Assembly: GCF_002262875.1 (NCBI RefSeq)
Contig: NZ_NKYE01000021.1
Span: 55,917 to 119,916 of the forward strand
Length of the DNA stretch: 64,000 nucleotides
Origin: Amycolatopsis antarctica
GTDB lineage: Bacteria; Actinomycetota; Actinomycetes; Mycobacteriales; Pseudonocardiaceae
Direction of reading: 5' to 3'
The stretch's first letter is position 1, and the number at the start of each line of letters is the position of its first letter. The notes beneath the pieces were generated by a model. It was given only the letters and a program-made list of their open reading frames with translations, was not told the DNA's origin and did not search any database. The position numbers were made by a program, and so were the translations under genes. Positions 16,584 through 23,782 of the stretch are shown here, one piece after another.

Positions 16584-17794
16584 CACGCCGCCCGTCCCGC
16601 GCGGAGAACAGGACCCGCGCACAAGGCCGCGGTGACCAGGGCGAGAACGCCACCCGCCACGATCACCAGGTGGGCGGGCACGACCTCCGCGACGGCACCG
16701 GCAACCGCGAACGCGAGGCCCTGAGCGGCCATCGGCAGGGTGGCGGCCAGGTTGAGCACCCGCTGCCGGACGTCCCCGGCGACGGCGTTCAGCAGCAACC
16801 GGTCCAGACCGAGGGTGTAGCCGAAACCGAGCCCGGACAGCACCAGCAGCAACGCGGCGAACGGCAGCGAGGGCTGGAACAGGAACCCCAGCAGGGGCAA
16901 CGCCAGCAGCGCGGCGAGCGGCAGCACGCCACGCTGCCGCGCCCGGTCGCCGAGATACTGCCCGACGGCCAGCTCGCCGAGTACCGCCCCGACGAGACTG
17001 CCGGTGAGCAGCACACCCAGTCCCACGGTGTCCAGGCCGTTCTGTCCCGCGTAGACGACGGCCACCGCCTCGGGGACCACCGCGAACGCCGGGGGCAGCC
17101 ACATCAGCAGCAGCATCGAGCGCAGACGCGGGGTACGCAACGCGGTCCGCAGGCCGTCGAGGGACGCCCGCACGACACCGCCCGCGCCACGTGCGGGCAG
17201 GTCGTGGGCGGCGGTGGCCCGCCAGATCAGCAGTGCCGACACGAGGAAGGTCGCCGCGTCGAGCAGCAGGGCCGCGATCACCGGAACGAACAGCAGTAGA
17301 GCGCCGCCGACCAGGTAGCCGGCGATCTGCAGAACGTTCGCCAGCACTCGAAGCATCGCCCGGCCCAGCGGATAGGCGGACGGGGACAGCACCTCGGGCA
17401 GCAGCGCCGCCCTGGTGCCGACGAACACGGTTCCGGTGGCGCCGAGTACGAACACCAGTGCCAGCAGGATCGGCAGGCCGAGACCGGGCACCGCCATCAG
17501 CGCCACCACCGCGGCCCCGAGGAGTTCGCAGGTCACCAGCACCCGCCTGGCCGGGAAGCGGTCCGCGAGCGCGGACAGCAGCGTGCCCGCGACCAGGCTG
17601 GGCAACAGGGACAGGGTGAACGTCAACGCGGTCAGGAACGGGGATTCGGTGCGCTGGTACACGAGCACGGCCAGCGCCACCTGCGCGATCGCGGTGCCCA
17701 GCAAAGAAATGACGTGCGCGGTCAGGATGCCGCGGAACTCGGCGATACGCAGCAGGTCCGGCCAGCGGGCCGGGGACGCTCCGGTGGTGGTCAT
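16583..17794 (-). CDS. MFS transporter, likely product exporter
   Basis: 403 aa with 12 predicted membrane helices. The loop after helix 2 reads SALADRFPARRVLV, the A-motif of the major facilitator superfamily (G-x3-D-R-x-G-R-R variant), and the protein resembles MFS members of the enterobactin-exporter/MdfA-like group. The start ATG 17794 overlaps the P450 stop (ATGA), and its stop touches the glycosyltransferase start. In this position it most likely exports the modified peptide and gives self-protection. Confidence 0.88.
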   Translation of the reverse strand: MTTTGASPARWPDLLRIAEFRGILTAHVISLLGTAIAQVALAVLVYQRTESPFLTALTFTLSLLPSLVAGTLLSALADRFPARRVLVTCELLGAAVVALMAVPGLGLPILLALVFVLGATGTVFVGTRAALLPEVLSPSAYPLGRAMLRVLANVLQIAGYLVGGALLLFVPVIAALLLDAATFLVSALLIWRATAAHDLPARGAGGVVRASLDGLRTALRTPRLRSMLLLMWLPPAFAVVPEAVAVVYAGQNGLDTVGLGVLLTGSLVGAVLGELAVGQYLGDRARQRGVLPLAALLALPLLGFLFQPSLPFAALLLVLSGLGFGYTLGLDRLLLNAVAGDVRQRVLNLAATLPMAAQGLAFAVAGAVAEVVPAHLVIVAGGVLALVTAALCAGPVLRAGRAA

Positions 17795-19119
17795 CCTGCC
17801 GCGTCGGCGACCTGCCGGGCCCGCAGGCGCAGGCCGAGGCCGGAGGGCTGCAGGGAGAGCGCCGGCCTCGGCCGGACGGCGGCGGGATCGTCCAGCTCGA
17901 ACCGGAAACGCCGGCACAGTTCCGCGACCACCACCGTCACCTCGGTGCCGGCGACGGCGGCTCCGATACACGCTCTCGGCCCGAGCCCGAACGGGAAGTA
18001 CGCGCCGCGGGGCGGCTGCCCGGCCCCGCCGAGCCACCTCTCCGGCCGGAACCCGGCCGGGTCGGCGTGCCAGCGTGGGTCGCGGTGGGTGACCCACTGG
18101 CTCACCGTGACCGTGGTCCCGGGCGCGATCCGGTAGCCGCCGAACTCGACCTCCTCGATCGTCTCCCGGCTGGTGAGCCAGGCGGGCGGGTACAGGCGCA
18201 TCGTCTCCCGCACGACGGCGTCGGTGAACGGCAGCGCCGCGAGACGCCCGGCCCCGGCCCCTTCGGCGGCGGTGGTCTCGGCGGCGGTGGCCTCGGCGGC
18301 GACCCGGTCCGCGACGGCAGGGTGGCGGGCGAGTTGCTCGCAGCACCAGAGCACGGCGTTCTTGGTGGTCTCGAACCCGGACAGGACCAGCGTCGCCAGC
18401 TCGTCGCGCAACTCCTCCTGCGACGGTGCCGGGTCGCCGTCGAGCAGGGCACGCAGAACCGGGGCGGCCGACGGGTCCGCGGCGTGCGATCGGCCGGCCA
18501 CACCGGCGATGACCCGGTCGACGTCGCGCAGGGCACGCCGCATCCGGACGGCGCGGGGCGCGGGCACCCAGTCGGGCAGGGTGATGGGGGAGAGTGAGAC
18601 GTCCATGATCTCCCGGACCAGTCTGCTCACCGCGGCGACGTCCTCGTCGGACATGGCGCTGCCGAACATCAGCTTCGTCACCGTGCGCAGGGCCAGTCGC
18701 GCCACGGCGGGCGCGGGGTCCAGCGGCTCGCCGGTGGGCCACCGGTCGGCGAGTTCGGACGCCTCCTGGTGGGCGAGGTCCGCCGCACCGGCGACCAGGG
18801 CGCGGGTGAACGCCGGGGACACCCGGGTGCGTTTGTGTCGCCAGTCCGCGCCCTCACTGTTCATCATCGCCCGGGGAAATCCGCGTTTACGGGTCCGTTG
18901 CCTGGTCTCGGCCGTGGTCTTGGCGAACACGCCCTCGCGGTCCACCAGCATTCGCTCGATGTCACCGGGGTCGCCGAGAAGTACGTTGTGCGAGCTGATG
19001 TTCACTACGTCGCCGTACTCGCGGGCGCAGTCGGTGAGGAAGCCGAGCGGGTCGCTGGTGAACGAGTGCAGGTTGCCGGTGAGCCGGTCACCCTGGGGGC
19101 CTGGCGGGTCGCCGGACAT
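17791..19119 (-). CDS. cytochrome P450, candidate peptide-crosslinking enzyme
   Basis: 442 aa, complete. I-helix oxygen-binding motif SGFETTKN at residues 247-254 (Glu-Thr-Thr in place of the common Asp/Glu-Thr), K-helix ETMR at 305-308, FRPERW at about 357-362, and haem-binding FPFGLGPRACIG with proximal Cys384. The length and the strong FxxGxRxCxG motif suggest an active soluble enzyme, somewhat longer than most bacterial CYPs. It lies directly behind the 27-aa precursor gene, separated only by a hairpin. In cittilin-, biarylitide- and tryptorubin-type RiPPs one P450 makes the aromatic C-C and C-O bonds, so the same role is inferred. RBS GGGAGAA precedes ATG 19119. Confidence 0.93.
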   Translation of the reverse strand: MSGDPPGPQGDRLTGNLHSFTSDPLGFLTDCAREYGDVVNISSHNVLLGDPGDIERMLVDREGVFAKTTAETRQRTRKRGFPRAMMNSEGADWRHKRTRVSPAFTRALVAGAADLAHQEASELADRWPTGEPLDPAPAVARLALRTVTKLMFGSAMSDEDVAAVSRLVREIMDVSLSPITLPDWVPAPRAVRMRRALRDVDRVIAGVAGRSHAADPSAAPVLRALLDGDPAPSQEELRDELATLVLSGFETTKNAVLWCCEQLARHPAVADRVAAEATAAETTAAEGAGAGRLAALPFTDAVVRETMRLYPPAWLTSRETIEEVEFGGYRIAPGTTVTVSQWVTHRDPRWHADPAGFRPERWLGGAGQPPRGAYFPFGLGPRACIGAAVAGTEVTVVVAELCRRFRFELDDPAAVRPRPALSLQPSGLGLRLRARQVADAAG

Positions 19120-19136
19120 GGTTCTCCCGTGCTCGG

Positions 19137-19169
19137 GTGGCGGGGCCGCCCGCTGGACGACCCCGCCAC
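19137..19169 (-). terminator. intercistronic hairpin between precursor and P450
   Basis: GTGGCGGGG (19137-19145) and CCCCGCCAC (19161-19169) form a perfect 9-bp GC-rich stem with a 15-base loop. It begins 8 nt after the precursor stop and ends 18 nt before the P450 start. Such a hairpin would act as a partial terminator or stabilise the short upstream mRNA, giving more precursor than enzyme, as is common in RiPP operons. Confidence 0.6.
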
Positions 19170-19176
19170 GTGCTCA

Positions 19177-19260
19177 TCAGTAGTAGACGTACGGAGCGGT
19201 GAGCCGGTCCTTACGGGCGACGCCCGCGAAGACCGCCACGGCCAGCAGTGCCTTGCGCAT
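19177..19260 (-). CDS. 27-aa RiPP precursor peptide with YVYY C-terminus (cittilin-like)
   Basis: A 27-codon gene, ATG 19260 to TGA 19177, with a very strong ribosome binding site GGAGGAGGTGA 7 nt upstream. The leader starts MRKALLAVAV, is hydrophobic then basic (ARKDRL), and ends in TAPYVYY. The last four residues match the Tyr-Ile-Tyr-Tyr core of cittilin/RP-66453 with Ile replaced by Val. A Pro directly before the first Tyr would suit release by a prolyl endopeptidase. To my recollection CitA of Myxococcus is also 27 aa with the core at its very end. A P450 follows at once. The alternative reading is an atropopeptide (tryptorubin) type with core APYVYY against AWYIWY. No start/stop or frame problem was seen. 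Confidence 0.8.
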   Translation of the reverse strand: MRKALLAVAVFAGVARKDRLTAPYVYY

Positions 19261-19286
19261 GCAATTCACCTCCTCCCACAGAGTCG

Positions 19287-19338
19287 GACGGTGGAGCCGC
19301 TCCGGGCCGGTCGTCGGCGTTCTCCGGAGCGGACCGTC
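19287..19338 (-). terminator. strong hairpin upstream of the RiPP precursor gene
   Basis: CCGCTCCGG (19297-19305) pairs with CCGGAGCGG (19324-19332), and the flanking GACGGT (19287-19292) pairs with ACCGTC (19333-19338), giving a long stem broken by a small bulge. It starts at the stop codon of the unknown 195-aa gene and ends about 26 nt before the precursor ATG. It could terminate the upstream transcript or protect the 5' end of a short precursor mRNA. A separate promoter for the precursor would have to lie in or upstream of this stretch; none is obvious. Confidence 0.55.
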
Positions 19339-19924
19339 AGTCGCGGCCGTCGTTGGCCCGCCAGTGCCAGCGCGCGCCGGGATCGGTGCCCTCCCTGGTG
19401 AAGAAGTACGCGAAGGTCGCGAAGTCCTTTCCCCGCTCCCGGTACACGGGTGCGTCGAGTACCAGCCAGGTCGTGCAGGTGGGCCGCCGCGAGGTGAACG
19501 ATGCGTTGGGGGAGAACAGATTCGACACGATTTCCGGGGTGAGCCACCCGGGCAGGAACAGCTCCCGGGTGTCGTTGACGTACAGCGGGCACAGCAGCGA
19601 TCGCAGGCCGACCAACCGGATGGGTGCCCGGTCCGGCACCATCGACCGGCCATGCGGATGGTCCAGCACATCCGCGGAAAGCCGTTCCGCCACCGATTTC
19701 GGGAAGCCGCTGTCGATTCCCGATCCGTCCGTCTCGTCGAACACCTCACCGAGTTCGGCCAGGCCGCGGTGCACGAGCTGATACCCCTCGACCAGGTGGC
19801 CGGGCGGGGTCAGTTCCCGGTCGCGCACCCACTGCCATCCGTGGCCGACGTTCTCCGCCTGCCATCGCAGCGCGGGCAGCACGCCGAAACGGGTGTCCTC
19901 GGCGACGTCGAACAACGTGGTCAC
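19337..19924 (-). CDS. unknown 195-aa protein in the RiPP-like cluster
   Basis: 195 aa from GTG 19924, with GAAGGGG upstream. I do not recognise the family. It has no signal peptide or membrane helix. It starts TTLFDVAEDTRFGVLPAL and is rich in Trp/Phe/Tyr near the C-terminus (LVLDAPVYRERGKDFATFAYFF). Motif-like pieces are WQWVRDRELTPPGHLVEGYQ and CPLYVNDTRELFLPGWLTPE. It lies 32 bp after the FAD oxidoreductase and just before the precursor, so a part in the pathway (leader binding, maturation or immunity) is plausible but unproven. Homology search with structure prediction is needed to say more. Confidence 0.75.
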   Translation of the reverse strand: MTTLFDVAEDTRFGVLPALRWQAENVGHGWQWVRDRELTPPGHLVEGYQLVHRGLAELGEVFDETDGSGIDSGFPKSVAERLSADVLDHPHGRSMVPDRAPIRLVGLRSLLCPLYVNDTRELFLPGWLTPEIVSNLFSPNASFTSRRPTCTTWLVLDAPVYRERGKDFATFAYFFTREGTDPGARWHWRANDGRD

Positions 19925-19956
19925 GGGCGTGGCCCCTTCACTCGGCGGACGAGGAT

Positions 19957-21132
19957 TCAGTAACGCGCGGCGAGCCGGTACTGCCTGCCGAAGGATCGAT
20001 CCGGTTGGTACGACTGGAGATCCACCTCGGTGGTGGTACCGAGGGCGAGGTCGCCCACCAGCCTGCCGGTGAACGGGCCGAGCAGCACACCGTTGCGGTA
20101 GTGGCCGGTGGCGAGGACGACCCGGCCGCTCAGCGCGGTGCCGATCACCGGCATCTCGTCCGGCGTGGTCGGCCGGAATCCCGACCACATGTCCGCGATC
20201 GACATGGTGCCCAGCGCGGGTATCAGGGACGCCACCCTGGCCAGCACCGCGGACACGACCAGCGGAGTGTTCGCCACCTCGCCCGAGGTGCCCTCCTCGC
20301 TGGTGCCCACGATGTAGACCCCGGGATAACGTTCGACGATGCTGCCGCATGCGCCCGTGGCGATGTAGAGGATGTTGCGGACCGCGCCCGGAGCGCCGTG
20401 CAGTTCGATGATCTGGCCGCGGATGGGCGCCACCGGAACGTCGATCCCCAGTGTTTCGGCGAGTTCCTGGGTCCACGCACCCGCGGCCAGCACCACACGT
20501 TCGGCCTCGACCCGCTCGCCGCTGCCCGTGGTCACGGTGAACCGGTCGCCGTGGTCGACGATGCCGGTGACCGCGCCGCTGTCCTCGAACAGTGCGCCAC
20601 GCCGGTCGAGGTCCGCCCGCAAGCTGGTCAGCAGCGCCCGTGGATCGACGACGGCGTCACCCTCGATGCGCAGCGAACCCCGAACCGGAGCCAGGTTGAG
20701 GCCCGGTTCCCGGCGCAGGGTGTCGCGCAGTCCGAGGTGCTCCACGTTCAGTCCGGCCCGGCTCAGCGATTCGTAGTGGCGGCCCATCTGCTCGTTGCGT
20801 TCGCAGGAGTCGAGATACAGGTAGTCGGTGCGCCGGTACCCGACCCCGTATCCGTCCGAGGGTTCGCCTCCGGTCAGGCCGGAGAGGAACTCCGGGTAGT
20901 AGTCGCGGCCGCGCAACAACAGCGTCAGGAACTCCTCCGGCAACCAGCCGTTCCACTCGCACCCGGGCGTGAGCATTCCCGCCGCGGCGGTACTGGCCAT
21001 TCCCGGATGCCGGGGTGCCAGTACTCCGACCCGGTGGCCCTTCCTGGCCAGGTGCCAGCCGGCGGACAGGCCGACCACGCCGCCACCGACGACGAGAGTC
21101 TGCACCGTGTGGACGCGCGAACCTGGCCCCAT
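19957..21132 (-). CDS. FAD-dependent amine oxidoreductase (D-amino-acid/glycine oxidase family)
   Basis: 391 aa from ATG 21132 behind AAGGAA; a longer frame to 21225 adds an unconserved N-terminus. Residues 13-36 hold the FAD-binding beta-alpha-beta fold (LVVGGGVVGLSAGWHLARKG), followed by TAAAGMLTPG and, near the C-terminus, the family's MWSGFRPTTPDEMPVIG and ATGHYRNGVLLGPFTGRLV, matching ThiO/DadA-like oxidases. No thiazole genes are nearby, so ThiO itself is unlikely. It opens the RiPP-like operon and could oxidise an amine of the peptide, for example the N-terminal Tyr amine, after leader removal. That role is speculation. Confidence 0.85.
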   Translation of the reverse strand: MGPGSRVHTVQTLVVGGGVVGLSAGWHLARKGHRVGVLAPRHPGMASTAAAGMLTPGCEWNGWLPEEFLTLLLRGRDYYPEFLSGLTGGEPSDGYGVGYRRTDYLYLDSCERNEQMGRHYESLSRAGLNVEHLGLRDTLRREPGLNLAPVRGSLRIEGDAVVDPRALLTSLRADLDRRGALFEDSGAVTGIVDHGDRFTVTTGSGERVEAERVVLAAGAWTQELAETLGIDVPVAPIRGQIIELHGAPGAVRNILYIATGACGSIVERYPGVYIVGTSEEGTSGEVANTPLVVSAVLARVASLIPALGTMSIADMWSGFRPTTPDEMPVIGTALSGRVVLATGHYRNGVLLGPFTGRLVGDLALGTTTEVDLQSYQPDRSFGRQYRLAARY

Positions 21133-21382
21133 TCCGGCATTCCTTTCGCCCGCACCGCCGAACACGGATACCGACGTCGAATCGACGTCTCCAGCCCCAG
21201 AACATCCACCTTCGCAAGTGCTCACGACGGCGGATAGCGCCGAACGGGCGGAGCGTGTTCACCCAGCGCACCCCCACGCTGGGCCGAACGTGTCACGGCC
21301 GGACCGGCCCCCGCAACGGGACAACGCCGGGCAGGCCGACTCGCGGAGCCGACCGAGTCCATAGTGGACAGACGAGGCGGTG

Positions 21383-21772
21383 CTAGTTTCTCGCGGTACC
21401 CGCGATGGTGATGTGGGCGGATTCGAGCGGCTGCCGAACGCCGAGGTGCAGCCCGGTCCGGGCCCGGTCGAGCCATTGCCGTGCCGTCGCCGCGGCGGCG
21501 AGAGCGTCCTCGGCGAACGGGCCCTCGACCACGATGAGTTCGCCCGATCGGGCTTGTTCGAGCAGGGTCGTGCCGACCCCGTCCAGGCTCGCGTCGAGTG
21601 CGACAAGGAGCTGCCGTAGCGAGCCGAGGGACCGGTACGGGTCGGACCCCGGTAGCTGGCGACCCCGTTGGCGGCTCGCCGCGGTCAGCGCGTCGGTCGC
21701 GGTGCGGTACAGGGTCAGTGGTGTCGTGCTGTCCGAAGGGTCTGTCAACCTCATGAATCCACTGTGCGACAT
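21383..21772 (-). CDS. small hypothetical protein divergent from LysR gene
   Basis: 129 aa from ATG 21772; an in-frame TTG three codons earlier and ATG 21754 are alternatives. Soluble, helical, with a regular heptad-like run (LRQLLVALDASLDGVGTTLLEQARSGELIVVEG) and no recognisable motif. It lies in the same direction as the RiPP-like operon but 250 bp upstream of it, and shares a 54-bp divergent promoter region with the LysR gene, so LysR probably regulates it. Function unknown. Confidence 0.55.
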   Translation of the reverse strand: MSHSGFMRLTDPSDSTTPLTLYRTATDALTAASRQRGRQLPGSDPYRSLGSLRQLLVALDASLDGVGTTLLEQARSGELIVVEGPFAEDALAAAATARQWLDRARTGLHLGVRQPLESAHITIAGTARN

Positions 21773-21793
21773 CGAGTGCAATCAGGAAAAGTT

Positions 21794-21808
21794 AGTTGTC
21801 GTACAACT
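21794..21808. promoter_or_regulatory. candidate LysR operator AGTTGT-CGT-ACAACT
   Basis: A perfect 6-bp inverted repeat with a 3-bp spacer sits between the small hypothetical gene (start 21772) and the LysR gene (start 21827). Dyad symmetry with a TTGT/ACAA core in the shared divergent promoter is where a LysR-type regulator normally binds. Confidence 0.55.
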
Positions 21809-21826
21809 CTGGGCTAGTCTCGCTAC

Positions 21827-22762
21827 ATGCCGTTGGATCCGCGGAGAATGCTGCTGCTGCGCACCGTCCGGCGAACCGGCAGTGTGCTGGCGGCGGCACG
21901 GGCACTGCACCTGACGCCCTCCGGGGTCTCCCAGCACCTCGGCAAACTCGAGGCCGAGGCCGGGGTGTCGCTGATCGACCGGGAGCAGCGCGGTGGCGGA
22001 CGGTCCATCCGGCTCACCCCCGCGGGCCACGCCCTCGCCGACCACGCGGACGCGGTCGCGGAGGCGTTGACGGCGGCCGAGCGGGGTGTCGCCGAGCTTC
22101 GTGAGAGTCCGGCTGGCCCCTTGCGCATCGGTGGTTTCTCGGTGGCGCTGAGCGAGATCGCCGTCCCGGTGGCGATGCGTATGGCCGTCGCGGACCCGTC
22201 GATCGATCCGTGCGTCTTCGAGGTCTCCGACGCCGAAGGCATCCGCATGCTGACCGAAGGCGAGCTGGATCTGCTGCTCACCGATCGCAGCGCCGCCTCG
22301 GAACCGGACCGCTCCGGCGGGCTGGTCGAGGTCGACCTGGTGCGCGATCCGTTCGAGGTGATCGTCCCCAGCACCTGGCCCGCGGACTCGGACCCGGCGA
22401 CACTGCTCGCGCGCCCGTGGATCACCACCTCGTTCGGTCCCGCGACCAGGAAGCAACTGGAACGGATGTGCCACGAGTACAGCCTGACCCTCACCGCACA
22501 CGACATCGGCACCGGTTCGGCGCCGACCCTGCTCGCACTGGTCGCCAACGGGCTCGGCGCGACGATCATCCCGGCGCTGACCCTGCGGCAGAACGCCACG
22601 CCGGACGTGCGGATCAGCAAGGCGATCATCGCGCCGGGTTCGCGGCTGCTCACCGCGGTACATCGCGAGGACGCGCCGCCCACCGTGTCCAGGGTCCTCG
22701 TCGAGCTCCAGCGCTACGTCGCCGACGAGCTGCAGGTCTCGTACCCGCCCGGCCACCCCTGA
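21827..22762 (+). CDS. LysR family transcriptional regulator
   Basis: 311 aa. The N-terminal winged helix-turn-helix reads MLLLRTVRRTGSVLAAARAL then LTPSGVSQHLGKLEAEAG, followed by a linker helix and a periplasmic-binding-like effector domain (FRVGGFSVALSEIAVPVAMR-like segment, residues about 95-300). It is divergent from the small unknown protein and close to the RiPP-like operon, so it may control either. The effector is unknown. Confidence 0.9.
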   Translation: MPLDPRRMLLLRTVRRTGSVLAAARALHLTPSGVSQHLGKLEAEAGVSLIDREQRGGGRSIRLTPAGHALADHADAVAEALTAAERGVAELRESPAGPLRIGGFSVALSEIAVPVAMRMAVADPSIDPCVFEVSDAEGIRMLTEGELDLLLTDRSAASEPDRSGGLVEVDLVRDPFEVIVPSTWPADSDPATLLARPWITTSFGPATRKQLERMCHEYSLTLTAHDIGTGSAPTLLALVANGLGATIIPALTLRQNATPDVRISKAIIAPGSRLLTAVHREDAPPTVSRVLVELQRYVADELQVSYPPGHP

Positions 22763-22867
22763 CGCCGTCCGCCGCTCGTGCTCGCCGGCTGGCACCGGCC
22801 TTGCGGCAGCAGCGTCGGCGAACCAGCCGGACCGGCAAGAAGGCCGAGTGGCCACGCGGGTATCTCG

Positions 22868-23611
22868 TTACTGCCCGGACTGCTGGAAGAATCCCCGCAC
22901 ATAAGGATCTTCGAGGGTACGTATCTCGGTCGTGGGCCCCGCGACGGTGATTCGGCCGTGGCGCATGAACACCATTCGGTCGGTGACACCGGTGTCGATC
23001 AGCAGGGCCGCGTCGTGCGTGATGGCGAGGACGGCTGCGCCGGTGTCGGCGTACTCGCGCAGGTTGGTCCACACCTCGTATCCGGTGCCCGTGTCGAGCG
23101 AGGCGGTGGGCTCGTCGACGATGAGCAGCCTGGGTGCGGGAAGGAGCGCGGCGGCCAGCGCGGCCCGCTGGATCTGCCCGGCGGAATGCTGGTGCGGAAA
23201 CAGATCGAAGCCGTCGATGGGATACAGGGCCGCCGCGCACGCGTCCTCCACGCTCCGGGCGCGGTGGAGGCGGTGCAGGTCGATTAGCTGCGCGCCAACG
23301 GTTTCGTCCGGGACGAAGGCCGTGACATCGGACTGGGGTACCAGGCCGACGGTGCCTGCGCGCAACTGCCGCCACGTCCGCTCGTCCCGCACAGCCGCGC
23401 CGTCGATATGCACCTGCCCGGTGCTGTTCGCGGACGCGGGCAACAGGCCGGTGATCGCCGCGGCGATCATGGATTTGCCGCACCCGGACTCACCGAGAAG
23501 TGCGGTGATCCGGCCGGCGGGTACGGCGAGGTTCACCGCTTCGAGCACGGTTTCGCTCCACCGGCCGGTGTCGATGTGGACAGTCAGATCGCGCAGCTCG
23601 GCGGTCGGCAT
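22868..23611 (-). CDS. orphan ABC transporter ATP-binding protein (DppD/NikD-like) with altered signature
   Basis: 247 aa from ATG 23611, with GGAGGGG upstream. Walker A GESGCGKS, Q-loop QSD, Walker B LLIVDEPTASLD and H-loop THD are intact. The signature motif is HSAGQIQR instead of LSGGQxQR, a change at two conserved positions that may weaken ATP-dependent dimer closure. The protein resembles the ATPase of peptide/nickel importers, but there is no permease, substrate-binding protein or second ATPase nearby. It may serve a distant transporter or be degenerating. Confidence 0.8.
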   Translation of the reverse strand: MPTAELRDLTVHIDTGRWSETVLEAVNLAVPAGRITALLGESGCGKSMIAAAITGLLPASANSTGQVHIDGAAVRDERTWRQLRAGTVGLVPQSDVTAFVPDETVGAQLIDLHRLHRARSVEDACAAALYPIDGFDLFPHQHSAGQIQRAALAAALLPAPRLLIVDEPTASLDTGTGYEVWTNLREYADTGAAVLAITHDAALLIDTGVTDRMVFMRHGRITVAGPTTEIRTLEDPYVRGFFQQSGQ

Positions 23612-23782
23612 TCGACGTCCCCTCCCGGCGGCGAGCACACGAGACTATTCCGTCCTCGCACCATACTTCAGGTTCCGGCCGGAGCTGTCCGCGCGAAGCT
23701 GACCGGAGACGCGGCAGGTGCCGACGGCGCCGGGTCCGGCCTCCGGTGGCCGGGCCCGGCGCCGTCCGATGCTCGGCGTCGG

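Larger units (their letters stand above)
15468..21132 (-). other. putative cittilin-like P450 RiPP biosynthetic gene cluster
   Basis: Six consecutive minus-strand genes with short gaps or overlaps: FAD oxidoreductase, unknown 195-aa protein, 27-aa precursor ending TAPYVYY, cytochrome P450, MFS exporter and macrolide-type glycosyltransferase. P450, MFS and glycosyltransferase are linked by 4-bp and 1-bp overlaps. The small-precursor-plus-P450 core matches P450-crosslinked RiPPs, and the YVYY terminus is closest to the YIYY of cittilin/RP-66453. The product is predicted to be a crosslinked Tyr-rich short peptide, possibly glycosylated and exported. Cluster limits are inferred from gene direction; the LysR regulator at 21827 may belong. 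Confidence 0.75.

Noticed and set aside
19957..21132. Calling the FAD oxidoreductase ThiO (thiamine synthesis)
   Set aside because: No thiS, thiG or other thiamine genes nearby; context is the P450/RiPP-like operon.
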